48,730 nt of DNA from Azonexus sp. GTDB taxonomy: Bacteria > Pseudomonadota > Gammaproteobacteria > Burkholderiales > Rhodocyclaceae. Shown one piece after another: positions 26,895-37,600 of the stretch (the stretch's first letter is position 1; each line of letters begins with the position of its first letter). Below the pieces are notes generated by a model. That model was not told where the DNA came from. It saw nothing but the letters and a program-made list of their open reading frames with translations, and searched no databases. The stretch covers positions 1 to 48,730 of the forward strand of contig JAITMS010000060.1 in the NCBI GenBank assembly GCA_031277255.1. Direction: 5' to 3'. The position numbers and the translations under genes were made by a program.

Positions 26895-27584
26895 TCAGGG
26901 AATTTCGGCGCTCGGCATCCGCCCCAGAATGATCGCCGTTTTACGCATGAGGCCCGGCGCGTTGCGGTTTTTGTCGTAAAAACGCGGATTGGGCACCATG
27001 CCGGCCAGCCGCGCCGCCTGCTCCGGCCCAAGGCGGGCGGCGCTGATGCCATAGTAATGACGGGCCGCCGCCTCGGCCCCAAAAATGCCGTTGCCCCATT
27101 CGATGACGTTGAGATAAACCTCAAAAATGCGCTCCTTGCTCCACAACTGTTCGAGCAGGAGCGTGATGACGACCTCGTTGCCTTTGCGCCAGAAATTCTT
27201 GCTTGGCGAAAGAAAGAGGTTTTTCGCCAGTTGCTGGCTGATGGTCGAGCCGCCCGCGACGAAACGGCCTTTCTTTTCGTTCTTTTCGATGGCCTTCTGG
27301 ATGCCGTCCCAGTCAAAGCCCTCGTGATCGACGAACTTGGCGTCCTCGGCGGCAATCACCGCCCGCTTGAGGTGGATTGAAATCCGCGCGTAAGGCACCC
27401 ATTGCTGCTGCAATGCCGCCTTGGGGTTTTTCTCGCGCAACTCGGCGAGGCGCAGTTCCATGAAATGCGTCGAACCGGGATTGACCCAGCCCCAGAACAG
27501 CACCCAGCCGAGCAGCCAGAGAAACCACAGGCAGCCGAGTCCCAAACACAGCCACAACAGGCGCCTGAACCAGCGTAAACCCAT
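26895..27584 (-). CDS. mtgA: Monofunctional peptidoglycan glycosyltransferase
   Basis: Polymerises lipid II glycan strands; 229 residues. One N-terminal TM anchor (LLWLCLGLGCLWFLWLLGWVLF, given as a region at about 8-30), then the GT51 motifs: IAAEDAKFVDHEGFDW with catalytic Glu, GGSTISQQLAKNLF, and RKGNEVVITLLLEQLWSKERI. The ATG at 27584 is 2 bases after the aroE stop. Confidence 0.95.
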   Translation of the reverse strand: MGLRWFRRLLWLCLGLGCLWFLWLLGWVLFWGWVNPGSTHFMELRLAELREKNPKAALQQQWVPYARISIHLKRAVIAAEDAKFVDHEGFDWDGIQKAIEKNEKKGRFVAGGSTISQQLAKNLFLSPSKNFWRKGNEVVITLLLEQLWSKERIFEVYLNVIEWGNGIFGAEAAARHYYGISAARLGPEQAARLAGMVPNPRFYDKNRNAPGLMRKTAIILGRMPSAEIP

Positions 27585-27586
27585 GT

Positions 27587-28429
27587 TTATGCCGTCGGCT
27601 GGCGGCTGACGCCAAGCTCGGCCCGCAGTTGGCGCAGCACCGGGGCGGTTGCCGGGCGGCGGCCGCGCCAGAGCAAAAAGGCTTCCGCCGCCTGCTCGAC
27701 CAACATGCCGAGGCCATCGGCCTGGCGCGCCGCGCCTGCCGTTTTCGCCCATTGGAGAAAAGGCGTCGCCCCCTGGCCGTACATCATGTCGTAGGCTAAA
27801 GCCTTCGCCGCGAACAAGCCAGCGGGCAGAGGCAGGGTATCGCCGACCAGGCTCGCTGAAGTAGCGTTGATGACCAGATCGAAACTTTTACCGGCCAGTT
27901 CGCCGAAACTGCCGCCTTGAACACAACCCAGGTCGGCACAGGCCGCCGCCAACTGTCGCGCCTTGTCGGCGCTGCGATTGGCAATGTCCAGACTGGCCGG
28001 GCCTTCAGCCAGCAGCGGCACCACCACGCCGCGCGCCGCGCCGCCCGCGCCGAGCAGCAAGATACGCCGCCCGGCCAGCGGAAAAGCGAGGTTGTCCACA
28101 AGGTCGCGCACCAAGCCCGCGCCATCGGTATTGTCACCGGCGATTTCGCCCTTGCTGAACGTCAGCGTATTGACCGCCCCCGCCCGCGCCGCGCGCTCAG
28201 AAAGGCGCTGGCTCAAACGAAACGCTTCCTCCTTGAACGGCACCGTGACATTGGCCCCGCAACCGCCAGCGGCGATAAATTCAGCAATCGCCGCGGCAAA
28301 GCCATCAACCGCCGCCAAACGCGCCTCGTAACACAGATCTTCGCCGGTGGCGGCGGCAAAGGCCGCGTGAATCGCGGGCGAACGGGAATGGGCGATGGGG
28401 TTGCCGAAAACGGCGTAACGGTCAGGCAT
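27587..28429 (-). CDS. aroE: Shikimate dehydrogenase
   Basis: NADPH-dependent reduction of 3-dehydroshikimate; 280 residues: [12 protein letters not shown] (shikimate-binding serines), [11 protein letters not shown] (catalytic Lys), GDNTDGAGL (catalytic Asp), and GAGGAARG for NADP. Followed by mtgA, preceded closely by the TonB-like gene. Confidence 0.96.
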   Translation of the reverse strand: MPDRYAVFGNPIAHSRSPAIHAAFAAATGEDLCYEARLAAVDGFAAAIAEFIAAGGCGANVTVPFKEEAFRLSQRLSERAARAGAVNTLTFSKGEIAGDNTDGAGLVRDLVDNLAFPLAGRRILLLGAGGAARGVVVPLLAEGPASLDIANRSADKARQLAAACADLGCVQGGSFGELAGKSFDLVINATSASLVGDTLPLPAGLFAAKALAYDMMYGQGATPFLQWAKTAGAARQADGLGMLVEQAAEAFLLWRGRRPATAPVLRQLRAELGVSRQPTA

Positions 28430-28435
28430 GGCGGC

Positions 28436-29326
28436 TCAGGGCGCGCTGCCGGTCTTGAAGGCGTCGCCTTGGGTGAAGTGCCAGGTGCGGGCGAAACCAA
28501 GGATGGTATTGGGGCCCATCGGTTCGCGGGGGATCGGCCCATAGGGCGCGGCCATGCGCAGAATGCGCATGGCCGCGTTGTCGAGCACCTTGTAGCCGGA
28601 GGAGCGGGAAATTTCGGCGCTATAAATGCTGCCGTCATTAACGTTGAGTTCAACGTAGATGACGACCGCGCCGTACAGCTTGCCGCGCGCCTCTGCCGGG
28701 TAATTGAGGGTGCCGATGCGCTCAATCTTCTGCCGCCAGGCTTCAAGATAGGCGGCCAGAGGGTATTCCTCGGCACGAGCACCAATATGTTTCTTGCGTG
28801 GCCGTTTGTTGTATTCCTCTTGTTGCCGGGCGATTTCGGCTTCCAGGCGGGTCATCGCCCGCGCCGCCTCAAGCAGATCGGCGCCGGAAACCGGCTGCTC
28901 CGGCACGGGTTCATCCTTGGTCGTCTTGCTGCTGTCGACCGGGGTGCTTTTGGCTTGAGTGAGCAAGGTGCGCTGGGCGCTTTCCAGTTCTTCGACGCGC
29001 CGCTTCATTTCTTGCAGATCGTTGCCCTCGACTTTCCGGTGCGTCGGCGGCAAGGGCGTTTTGGCGATGCGGTCGTCATCGGTCGTGCCGCCGCCATCGA
29101 GGTTGGCCTGGGCGAGAACCTGGGCGTCGGTCGGCTTGTACGCCGATTTGGCATTGACCAGCGTGATGTCCAGCGGTTTTTCCTGCAGGGGCCGCCCGCC
29201 ATCGGGCGAGGTGAATGTGGTTGCCAGCGGTACGGCATGGATGATGAGCGAGATGGCAACCGCCGACCACAACAGGCCATGACCCAGAGGGGATGTTAGC
29301 CCCTTGAAAGCGACGGCTGTACTCAC
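28436..29326 (-). CDS. TonB family energy transducer-like protein
   Basis: 296 residues. One N-terminal TM segment (LLWSAVAISLIIHAVPL, including the TonB-type SxxxH pattern), a coiled-coil centre (LQEMKRRVEELESAQ; LEAEIARQQEEY), and a C-terminal TonB domain (YPAEARGKLYGAVVIYVELN...VLDNAAMRILRMAAPYGPIP). The GTG at 29326 overlaps the ribonuclease stop by 4 bases. It likely couples proton motive force to outer-membrane receptors; no receptor or ExbBD is nearby. Confidence 0.85.
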   Translation of the reverse strand: MSTAVAFKGLTSPLGHGLLWSAVAISLIIHAVPLATTFTSPDGGRPLQEKPLDITLVNAKSAYKPTDAQVLAQANLDGGGTTDDDRIAKTPLPPTHRKVEGNDLQEMKRRVEELESAQRTLLTQAKSTPVDSSKTTKDEPVPEQPVSGADLLEAARAMTRLEAEIARQQEEYNKRPRKKHIGARAEEYPLAAYLEAWRQKIERIGTLNYPAEARGKLYGAVVIYVELNVNDGSIYSAEISRSSGYKVLDNAAMRILRMAAPYGPIPREPMGPNTILGFARTWHFTQGDAFKTGSAP

Positions 29327-31251
29327 GCTTCTTCTTCCGCCAGAACGGCGGCCTGGGTTTCGGCCAGACCCTGAGCGCCGAGCAGGCTCAGAAAGCGGCA
29401 ACTCACTTCCGGCCCCAGCAAGTCAATGTCCTCGACCCGCAAACGGACGCGCTGCCCCGGCGGCAGGTCGGCGGGCAGCGACGGCACGCGCGCGAGCAGC
29501 GGCAGCTGGTCGAGTTTGACCACCTGTTCGCGGCGCACGGTGGCGTCGATTTCGCCGATTCCGCGCTGTTGCAGCCAGTGCAGGCACCAGTAGCGTTCCA
29601 TGAGGCGTTGAAAATCGTTGTAGGCGGAGTAAGTTTGCTCGAAATCGCGCAGCGCGGCGAATAATTCCGCCGATTTGCGGGCAAAGGGCGGCGGCTCACC
29701 GCTCAGGCAGGCGATGAGCTGCCACTGGTTGAGCAGATCGCAATAGCGGCGCAGCGGCGAGGTCATCCAGGCGTATTGCGCCACCCCCAGCCCTTCGTGC
29801 GGCTGCGGTGAGGTGGTCATGCGGACTTTGCCCAGCGCCTGCGCCCGGTACAGGCAGGCGATGTTTTTTTCCGCCAGCAGGCCGCCCCAGGTCGTGTTGG
29901 CGACGATCATCAATTCAGAAACCAGCTTGTCGAGCGGGCTGCCGCGTTGGCGTTCGGTAATCTCCACCGTGCAGCTTTCGGGGTCGGCCAGGTCGCCGTC
30001 GATGGCGAAATCGTAATCATGCACGCCCTGCGTCGCCGCGGGCTTGCCGCGCCGCGCCTCACAGGCATTGGCAAAACGCCAGAGGTAGAGGAGTTCGTCC
30101 CGGAACGGCCGGTCGGGGAGTGTTTGCTCAGGGCATGGCCCGCCGACCGTGTTTTCGTTAAACCACGGCTCGACGTCGTGATGGCGCAGGTTGGCGGCGA
30201 TATGCGCCATTTCCAGCCTTGATTCGTGACTGACGATTTCCAGCGCCGCGTTCACCGTCAGATAGAGCGACACCGCCGGACAATCGACGCCGCCCGCCAG
30301 GGTGTAGTCGCGCACCACGGCCTCCGGCAGCATGGTGATTTTCTGGCCCGGCAGATAGACCGTCGACAGCCGCGTCCGGGCGATGCCGTCGAGCGGCGAG
30401 CCATGCCGGATCGCCAGCCCCGGCGCGGCGATGTGGATGCCGATGCGGGCCTTGCCGTCGGGCAGGCGGACGACCGAAAAGGCATCATCGATTTCCGTAG
30501 TGTGCGCGTCGTCAATCGAAAAGGCGCGTACCCCGGCATCGGGTAAATCGCCCGGCGCAGCGGGCGGCTCCATCGCGGGAAAGCCCGTGCCCTTGGGAAA
30601 CTGCTCGCGCAGAAAACGGCGGACATGCAGATGGTAGGCCGACTTGATCGCGCCGCAGCGGAACAGCAATTGTGCCGCCGAGAGGCCGGTGGCCGCCGCC
30701 GCCGCTTCAAACGCCCTGGTTTCCGGCTTGTTGCGATCCGGCGCATAGAGCAGCGCCTCGGCCAGCGCGGCGATTTCCGGCGGCAGGCGGAAAGCCGTCA
30801 ATTCGGCAATCCAGCCCTCGATCAGAGCAGCCTGCTGGCGCTTTTTCTCCTGACTGGCCAGCGCCGCCGCCAGAATATCGGCTGGCGCTTTCTTGAAACG
30901 CCCCTTGCCCTTCCGGTGAAAGTAAACCGGCGCAGCATGGAGGGCGAGCAACACCGCCGCCGCCTCGCCCGGCGCGGGGTCGCGGCCATAGTAATCGCGG
31001 GCGAAATCGAAAAAGGAAAATTCGCCGTCGCTGGCGCATTCCCAGAGAAAATCGGCTTCGATGGCCTCAGCCAGCGGCAGCGCCTGATCGAGCAAAGCCG
31101 CCGGCGCAGGCTTGTCGAAGCGCAGCAGGACAGCCGCCGCCTTGATCTTGCTGCGCTTGCCGGAGGGCATTTCGACCTGCAAGGAAGTCTCGTTGTCGGC
31201 CATCACCACGCCGGTCCTGAAGCCCCCGTCTTCTTCAAACAATACATTCAT
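29323..31251 (-). CDS. RNB-domain ribonuclease (RNase II/R family)
   Basis: 3'-5' exoribonuclease, 642 residues. N-terminal part (MNVLFEEDGGFRTGVVMAD) is an OB-like region; the RNB core carries the acidic metal site in SIDDAHTTEIDDAFSV, IGIHIAAPGLAI, and SPLRRYCDLLNQWQL; a short S1-like tail ends it. Shorter than RNase R and without its basic tail. ATG at 31251 chosen by homology of the N-terminus; upstream codons are not family-like. Confidence 0.9.
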   Translation of the reverse strand: MNVLFEEDGGFRTGVVMADNETSLQVEMPSGKRSKIKAAAVLLRFDKPAPAALLDQALPLAEAIEADFLWECASDGEFSFFDFARDYYGRDPAPGEAAAVLLALHAAPVYFHRKGKGRFKKAPADILAAALASQEKKRQQAALIEGWIAELTAFRLPPEIAALAEALLYAPDRNKPETRAFEAAAAATGLSAAQLLFRCGAIKSAYHLHVRRFLREQFPKGTGFPAMEPPAAPGDLPDAGVRAFSIDDAHTTEIDDAFSVVRLPDGKARIGIHIAAPGLAIRHGSPLDGIARTRLSTVYLPGQKITMLPEAVVRDYTLAGGVDCPAVSLYLTVNAALEIVSHESRLEMAHIAANLRHHDVEPWFNENTVGGPCPEQTLPDRPFRDELLYLWRFANACEARRGKPAATQGVHDYDFAIDGDLADPESCTVEITERQRGSPLDKLVSELMIVANTTWGGLLAEKNIACLYRAQALGKVRMTTSPQPHEGLGVAQYAWMTSPLRRYCDLLNQWQLIACLSGEPPPFARKSAELFAALRDFEQTYSAYNDFQRLMERYWCLHWLQQRGIGEIDATVRREQVVKLDQLPLLARVPSLPADLPPGQRVRLRVEDIDLLGPEVSCRFLSLLGAQGLAETQAAVLAEEEA

Positions 31252-31258
31252 CGGCGGA

Positions 31259-31816
31259 TTATATCCCGGCAAATTCAAAGAGTTGTGGCAACAACCGGGG
31301 AAACCGGGTGAAGCTGTGATCGCCGCCTTCAAAGACATTCTGGCGGCAGCCGAAATAAAAATCCTGCGCCTGATGGTAATCAAGCGTCTCGTCGCCCGTC
31401 TCCAGCAGCAGCCAGTAGCGTTCCGGCGTCGGCGGCGCGACCTGCGCCGTCAGTTGGCGGACATGCTCGGCGGTAAAGCAAAAAGTCGGGCCGCCAGCGA
31501 AAGGCGCGTGCTCGCCGATGAATTGACGGGCATCGAGGCGGGCAATCACCGCCGGGTTAATCAACACCGCGCGCAGATCATGTTTTTCCGCCAGATGGTT
31601 GGCGTAATGGCCGCCCAGCGAAGAACCCACCAGCGTCGGCGGCTCCAGGCAGCTTTCGATCAGCCGCGAGACAGCGGCCACCGCCTCGTCCGGCACCGGC
31701 GACAGCCGCGGACAGAGAAAGCGCGCGGCAAGGCCGCGCCGCGCCATCTCCTCGCCCAGGAGACGCGGCTTCCACGCCCCCGGCGACGAACGAAAGCCAT
31801 GCAGATAAAGGATCAC
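31259..31816 (-). CDS. YqiA-like alpha/beta-hydrolase esterase
   Basis: 185 residues with [14 protein letters not shown] at the N-terminus and nucleophile elbow [10 protein letters not shown], then ETGDETLDY and GGDHSFTRF with the catalytic His. UPF0227/YqiA group. The GTG at 31816 overlaps the uppP stop (GTGA). Confidence 0.88.
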   Translation of the reverse strand: MILYLHGFRSSPGAWKPRLLGEEMARRGLAARFLCPRLSPVPDEAVAAVSRLIESCLEPPTLVGSSLGGHYANHLAEKHDLRAVLINPAVIARLDARQFIGEHAPFAGGPTFCFTAEHVRQLTAQVAPPTPERYWLLLETGDETLDYHQAQDFYFGCRQNVFEGGDHSFTRFPRLLPQLFEFAGI

Positions 31817-32634
31817 GGCGTCCACTCGACCCAGCCGAAATGCGCGGTGAGCAGCACAACGACGCCGAAGACGATGCGATACCAGGCAAAAATGGTGAAA
31901 TCGTGGCTGGAGATATAACGCAACAGCCAGCGCACGCACAAAAAGGCCGAAACAAAAGCGGCGACGAACCCAACCAGCCAGATGCCGAGATCATCGACCG
32001 AAAGCAGGGCGCGTTCCTTGTACAGACTGTAGGCTGTCGCCGCGAACAGCGTCGGAATCGCCAGAAAGAAGGAAAACTCGGTCGCCGCCTGGCGCGACAA
32101 GCCAAACAGCAAACCGCCGATAATCGTCGCGCCGGAGCGCGAAGTGCCGGGAATCAAGGCCGCCGCCTGCGCCAGACCAAGCTTCAAGGCGTCGAGCGGC
32201 GTCATGTCATCGACGCTGGCGACGCGGATGTTGTGCTCGCGCTTTTCGGCCCAGAGAATGACCAACGCGCCGACGATAAAGGCCAGCGCCACCGGCACCG
32301 GCTTGAACAGGTGGGCCTCAATCGCCTTTTTGAACAAGAGGCCCAGCACCGCCAGCGGCAGAAAAGCAATGACCAGATTGAGGGCAAAGCGATTGGCCTG
32401 CCGCTCCCGACCCAGGCCAGCCAGCACCCGGACGATACGCGCCCGGTACTCCCAGACGACGGCGAGAATGGCCCCGGACTGGATGACAATTTCAAACAAC
32501 TTGCCGCGATCGTCGTTGAAATTGAGTAGATCACCGGCCAAAATCAGATGGCCGGTCGACGAAATGGGCAAAAATTCGGTCAGCCCCTCGACGATGCCGA
32601 GAATGAGGGCTTTCAAGAGAAGAATCAGATCCAT
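31813..32634 (-). CDS. uppP: Undecaprenyl-diphosphatase (BacA type)
   Basis: Recycles undecaprenyl pyrophosphate for wall synthesis; 273 residues, polytopic. Signatures [17 protein letters not shown] and [10 protein letters not shown] are intact. ATG at 32634 ([13 protein letters not shown]) fits; a further upstream ATG at 32661 is less likely. Coupled to the YqiA-like gene. Confidence 0.96.
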   Translation of the reverse strand: MDLILLLKALILGIVEGLTEFLPISSTGHLILAGDLLNFNDDRGKLFEIVIQSGAILAVVWEYRARIVRVLAGLGRERQANRFALNLVIAFLPLAVLGLLFKKAIEAHLFKPVPVALAFIVGALVILWAEKREHNIRVASVDDMTPLDALKLGLAQAAALIPGTSRSGATIIGGLLFGLSRQAATEFSFFLAIPTLFAATAYSLYKERALLSVDDLGIWLVGFVAAFVSAFLCVRWLLRYISSHDFTIFAWYRIVFGVVVLLTAHFGWVEWTP

Positions 32635-32664
32635 GCCGACGCTTTCAGGAGCGAAGCGCACATT

Positions 32665-32940
32665 TTACCCGCCCGGACAAGTCCCCGGAGAAGTCGCCAT
32701 TTCCAGCGCCCACAACCAGGCCAGCGCCTGCTCCGGCGAATCGCCGCACATCTCGGCGGCTGGCCTCAACCCCGAACAACAGGCCGGACGCTCCGGCAGG
32801 CCAAACAGACGGCAGCGCAAAGCGGCATCGAGATGCCGACACGGTACGCCTGCCGCTTTGTTCAGCGAGGAGATCGAGGGCGCAATACAACACGCGCCGC
32901 AAGCGGGACGGCAGGCGGGCTGAGGAACGAGTTGAGACAT
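32665..32940 (-). CDS. YkgJ-family cysteine-cluster protein
   Basis: 91 residues with the pattern CRPACGACC...CRHL...CRLFGLPERPACC...C, a zinc/iron-chelating domain of UPF0153/YkgJ. ATG at 32940 (MSQLVPQP) chosen. Role unknown. Confidence 0.85.
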   Translation of the reverse strand: MSQLVPQPACRPACGACCIAPSISSLNKAAGVPCRHLDAALRCRLFGLPERPACCSGLRPAAEMCGDSPEQALAWLWALEMATSPGTCPGG

Positions 32941-32985
32941 ACCGCCATTGTCGCAGAAGCGGCGGTAGTCTCCAGCCGACAAAAA

Positions 32986-33013
32986 AGCCACCGCCCGGAC
33001 AAGGGCGGTGGCT
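32986..33013 (-). terminator. Rho-independent terminator of the Spy-like gene
   Basis: Stem AGCCACCGCCC / GGGCGGTGGCT (11 bp), 6-base loop, followed on the minus strand by TTTTTTG. It is 25 bases after the Spy-like stop. Confidence 0.85.
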
Positions 33014-33037
33014 GGCGGGGATCGGGCCGACGGAAGA

Positions 33038-33577
33038 TCAGGCGCCGGGTTTGGGCTGGGCTGCCTGGCCAGCCTTGCGGCGCGGGCCGTCGCCGCGTCT
33101 GGCTTTACGTTCCTGACGCTCGTCCTTCATCTGGGCCAACTGCTGCCGTTGCTCCGGCGTCAGCACCTCCTGAATCTGGCGCTCGGCCTTGACGCGATCG
33201 AGCGCCATTTTGCCCGCGGCGGCGGCGACCGCGTCGGCCAGTTCCTTGGCCTTGGCTTCGCTGTAATCGGGCGAAGCGGCGAGCGCCCGCAAGTCGCTGC
33301 GCGCTTTCATCATGGCTTTCATGTTGTCGCGCTGAAGCGGAGCCTGGGCGTGCCGGATGTCGAAAATGCGGTCGCGTTGCGCTTCGGTCAAATCCAGACG
33401 CGCCAGACCGGGATGCGACCAGCCGCCGCCCATGCCCATGCCGGAACGGGCAACACCGGGGCCAGCCATGCCGCAATCGCCGCGACCGTCAAAAGCAGCG
33501 GCGCCCAAGGGCAGCGCCAGGGCAATGGCGGTAACGGCGGCAAGTCGTTTGAAAGAAAAACGGGAAGTTGTCTTCAT
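33038..33577 (-). CDS. Spy/CpxP-like periplasmic LTxxQ protein
   Basis: 179 residues: signal peptide (KRLAAVTAIALALPLGAAAF), a Gly/Met-rich stretch, then helices with the LTxxQ motif (LDLTEAQRDRIFDIRH and VLTPEQRQQLAQMKDE) and a basic tail. Spy/CpxP proteins are stress-induced periplasmic chaperones or regulators of envelope stress. GGAG lies 6 bases before the ATG at 33577. Phased repeats lie 70-125 bases upstream. Confidence 0.85.
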   Translation of the reverse strand: MKTTSRFSFKRLAAVTAIALALPLGAAAFDGRGDCGMAGPGVARSGMGMGGGWSHPGLARLDLTEAQRDRIFDIRHAQAPLQRDNMKAMMKARSDLRALAASPDYSEAKAKELADAVAAAAGKMALDRVKAERQIQEVLTPEQRQQLAQMKDERQERKARRGDGPRRKAGQAAQPKPGA

Positions 33578-33647
33578 GGGGGTCTCCTGTTTGAGCCAGC
33601 CCGCCCGGAATGGGCAAGCAGTGGCCGCATCATGGCCCAGCAGGCTG

Positions 33648-33703
33648 TAAATGGGGGTTGCCAGGCTGTAAATGAACGTAAATTCTGCTGGTTCATGTAA
33701 AGA
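33648..33703 (-). promoter_or_regulatory. Phased ATTTAC repeats upstream of the Spy-like gene
   Basis: On the minus strand ATTTAC occurs at 33684-33679, 33674-33669 and 33653-33648, spaced 10 and 21 bases, that is on one face of the helix. Two copies are part of a 13-base direct repeat (CAGGCTGTAAATG on the plus strand, 33642 and 33663). The layout resembles an OmpR/PhoB-type response-regulator site. Confidence 0.45.
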
Positions 33704-33713
33704 ACAGCCCTGT

Positions 33714-34160
33714 TCAGTTGCCCACTGGCGGTTGCTCGCGCCCTTTGCTACGGTCAAGAACACCAAAAAAGCCAACGCCGATGGCGTAAAAGAAACCCGC
33801 CAACATCAGGCATAAGTAGAAAATGTCGATCGGAAAGGCGATTGAAATCATGGCAAGCAGAATGCTGGCATGTCCGAAAGCAAGCAGCGCATCGGAGAAA
33901 ATCCATTTTTCATCCTGCCGTGTAGCGACTCGACGAATCAACAGAGGACAGCGGGCTACAGCCATCAGGATACCAGAGAACCAACCCAGTATCCAAAGCC
34001 ATCCTGACAAGACCCATATAGGTTCGATCCACGGGTAACTTTTGACGAAACTTTCGCCAAAATACCCTAAGCCGATAAGCGCCCCGATGCCGCCGCCTAG
34101 AACGATGATCAGCAGCGAAAGACCAATGAGACCGGCGGCCAGGTTGAGTTTACGGAACAT
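33714..34160 (-). CDS. Hypothetical four-helix membrane protein
   Basis: 148 residues with about four TM segments (LAAGLIGLSLLIIVLGGG; PIWVLSGWLWILGWFSGIL; ALLAFGHASILLAMISIAF; IFYLCLMLAGFFYAIGVGFF). No known family recognised. It is AT-richer than the flanks and lies 14 bases after the orphan immunity-like gene, so the two may be co-transcribed and co-acquired. Confidence 0.6.
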   Translation of the reverse strand: MFRKLNLAAGLIGLSLLIIVLGGGIGALIGLGYFGESFVKSYPWIEPIWVLSGWLWILGWFSGILMAVARCPLLIRRVATRQDEKWIFSDALLAFGHASILLAMISIAFPIDIFYLCLMLAGFFYAIGVGFFGVLDRSKGREQPPVGN

Positions 34161-34174
34161 CGCGCCAATAATTG

Positions 34175-34510
34175 TCAGGCATGGATAATTTCTGAATCGA
34201 ACGACTCATCTATTCCGCATAAAAAATCTTGCCAGCTATTTCTGTCCGTTTTACAAAAAACCTGGATTATTGATGAATCAATCAGCATAAATACAACATT
34301 ATCATCAATAATAACTATTTTCTTTACAATATTGATACCACCATTGGCTTGGTCATCAAATTCAAAATATGCGCCGCTATTTTCTGGGTGCTGCGAATCA
34401 ATCTGACGGCCAAACACAATATAGTGATAATCGTCTGCGCCCGCAGAGTTAGAGGCTCCACCAAGACCATCGGAAAATCCGGTTTCAGTTGCGTCAAATT
34501 TGAAAGACAT
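34175..34510 (-). CDS. Small acidic protein resembling Imm10 immunity proteins
   Basis: 111 residues, acidic, no signal or TM. The run YHYIVFGRQID...GAYFEFDDQANGGINIVKKIVI and the MSFKF start resemble the Imm10 family of toxin immunity proteins (recognised by eye, so tentative). No toxin gene is visible next to it. Clearly AT-richer than the housekeeping genes. Confidence 0.5.
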   Translation of the reverse strand: MSFKFDATETGFSDGLGGASNSAGADDYHYIVFGRQIDSQHPENSGAYFEFDDQANGGINIVKKIVIIDDNVVFMLIDSSIIQVFCKTDRNSWQDFLCGIDESFDSEIIHA

Positions 34511-34533
34511 AGCAAAACCTGAACGTCAACCCC

Positions 34534-36608
<2,075 letters not shown>

Positions 36609-36615
36609 GAGCTGC

Positions 36616-36644
36616 AAGTTACTGGAAAGACAGGGGAAAGGCAA
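36616..36644 (-). promoter_or_regulatory. Promoter of thiC
   Basis: Minus strand TTGCCT (36644-36639), 17 bases, TAACTT (36621-36616). The start would be near 36609, the first base of the TPP riboswitch. Confidence 0.55.
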
Positions 36645-36738
36645 GGCTGGAACAGCGAATTCTGATGCGCGGCGAAACGGTGACAGCCGGTTCCGCGAGC
36701 TTCTGCTTGATCTCGATGTCTGAATGCCCCCCTTGTCG

Positions 36739-36781
36739 ATGTAGCCGATTTAATCTACATTGAGTCCGTTTCCATCTACAT
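36739..36781 (+). promoter_or_regulatory. Putative VapB operator
   Basis: ATGTAG (36739-36744) and CTACAT (36755-36760) form an inverted repeat, and ATCTACAT recurs at 36753 and 36774 (21-base phase). It ends at the vapB ribosome site GGAGG (36782-36786), a usual place for antitoxin autoregulation. Confidence 0.5.
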
Positions 36782-36792
36782 GGAGGCCCGCT

Positions 36793-37053
36793 GTGGCGCT
36801 GAATATCAACAATCCCGAGGCCGATGCGCTCACCCGCCGTTTTGCCCAGATGGCAGGCGTCGGCATTACCGATGCCGTCACCATCGCCATGAAAGAAGCG
36901 ATCGCCCGGCGGCGGGAGGCGGAATCATCGCTGGAAACAGCAGAGCGGATCAGACGGAAATACGGCATCGTCCTCACCGATACGGCGCGTCAGCCTTTGC
37001 CGCGGCAGGTATTTGACGAGATGTGGGGCGATGACGCGGGACGGGGCGGCTGA
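36793..37053 (+). CDS. vapB: VapB-type antitoxin
   Basis: 86 residues. GTG at 36793 with GGAGG 6 bases upstream gives MALNINNPEADALTRRFAQM, typical of the VapB/PSK-type (Rv0623-like) antitoxins with an N-terminal DNA-binding ribbon-helix-helix-like part. The C-terminal half (QPLPRQVFDEMWGDD) would wrap the toxin. Overlaps vapC by one base. Confidence 0.88.
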   Translation: MALNINNPEADALTRRFAQMAGVGITDAVTIAMKEAIARRREAESSLETAERIRRKYGIVLTDTARQPLPRQVFDEMWGDDAGRGG

Positions 37054-37457
37054 TGTTCGTCGATGCTTCCGCCATCATCGCCCTCTTGTCGGGCGAACAA
37101 GAGGCCGGGCGGGTCGCCGCTGCGCTCGATGGGGCTGACGCGCGTATCACCTCGCCCGTCGCCGTGCTTGAAGTGGCGCTGGCGCTGGCGCGGCCCGACA
37201 AGTTCAACCGGCCCATTGCCGACATCGAGCCGATGGTGCGCGATTTTCTCGACAGCCGCGACATCGCAATCCACGACCTGCCGCCCGCCGCCGACGCCAC
37301 CCGGCTCACGCTTGCCGCCGCCCATCGCTATCGCGGCGGACGCCACGGGCTGAACCTGGCGGATTGCCTGCATTATGCCTGCGCGAAATACCAGCAGACG
37401 CCGATACTGGCGACTGATAACGAGTTTCGCCAAACCGACCTTGAAACGATTCCGTGA
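37053..37457 (+). CDS. vapC: VapC-type PIN-domain ribonuclease toxin
   Basis: 134 residues, PIN fold with all four acidic residues: D4 (MFVDASAII), E40 (AVLEVALAL), D104 (GLNLADCLHYA) and D122 (ILATDNEF). VapC toxins cleave tRNA or rRNA. Start codon shares its A with the vapB stop. The pair looks intact. Confidence 0.92.
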   Translation: MFVDASAIIALLSGEQEAGRVAAALDGADARITSPVAVLEVALALARPDKFNRPIADIEPMVRDFLDSRDIAIHDLPPAADATRLTLAAAHRYRGGRHGLNLADCLHYACAKYQQTPILATDNEFRQTDLETIP

Positions 37458-37600
37458 AGTTCATCCTTGGGCGCCGCCAACTCCCGAAACGACCCGGTTG
37501 ATCGCCTGGAAAGCCGCAAAAAACGGAACTTTTGCTCAAAACCTTGCCCATTTGGCGAAAATCAGGCGGTTATGCCGCAAATTCAAATAGAATCAAAAAG

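Noticed and set aside
25293-27380. 695-codon plus-strand frame opposite mgtE and mtgA
   Set aside because: Spans two well-supported genes on the other strand and looks like no known protein. Only its neighbour frame at 25160-25381 (EAL stump) has real homology.
27917-29299. 460-codon plus-strand frame opposite aroE and the TonB-like gene
   Set aside because: Shadow frame; runs across two genes with clear motifs.
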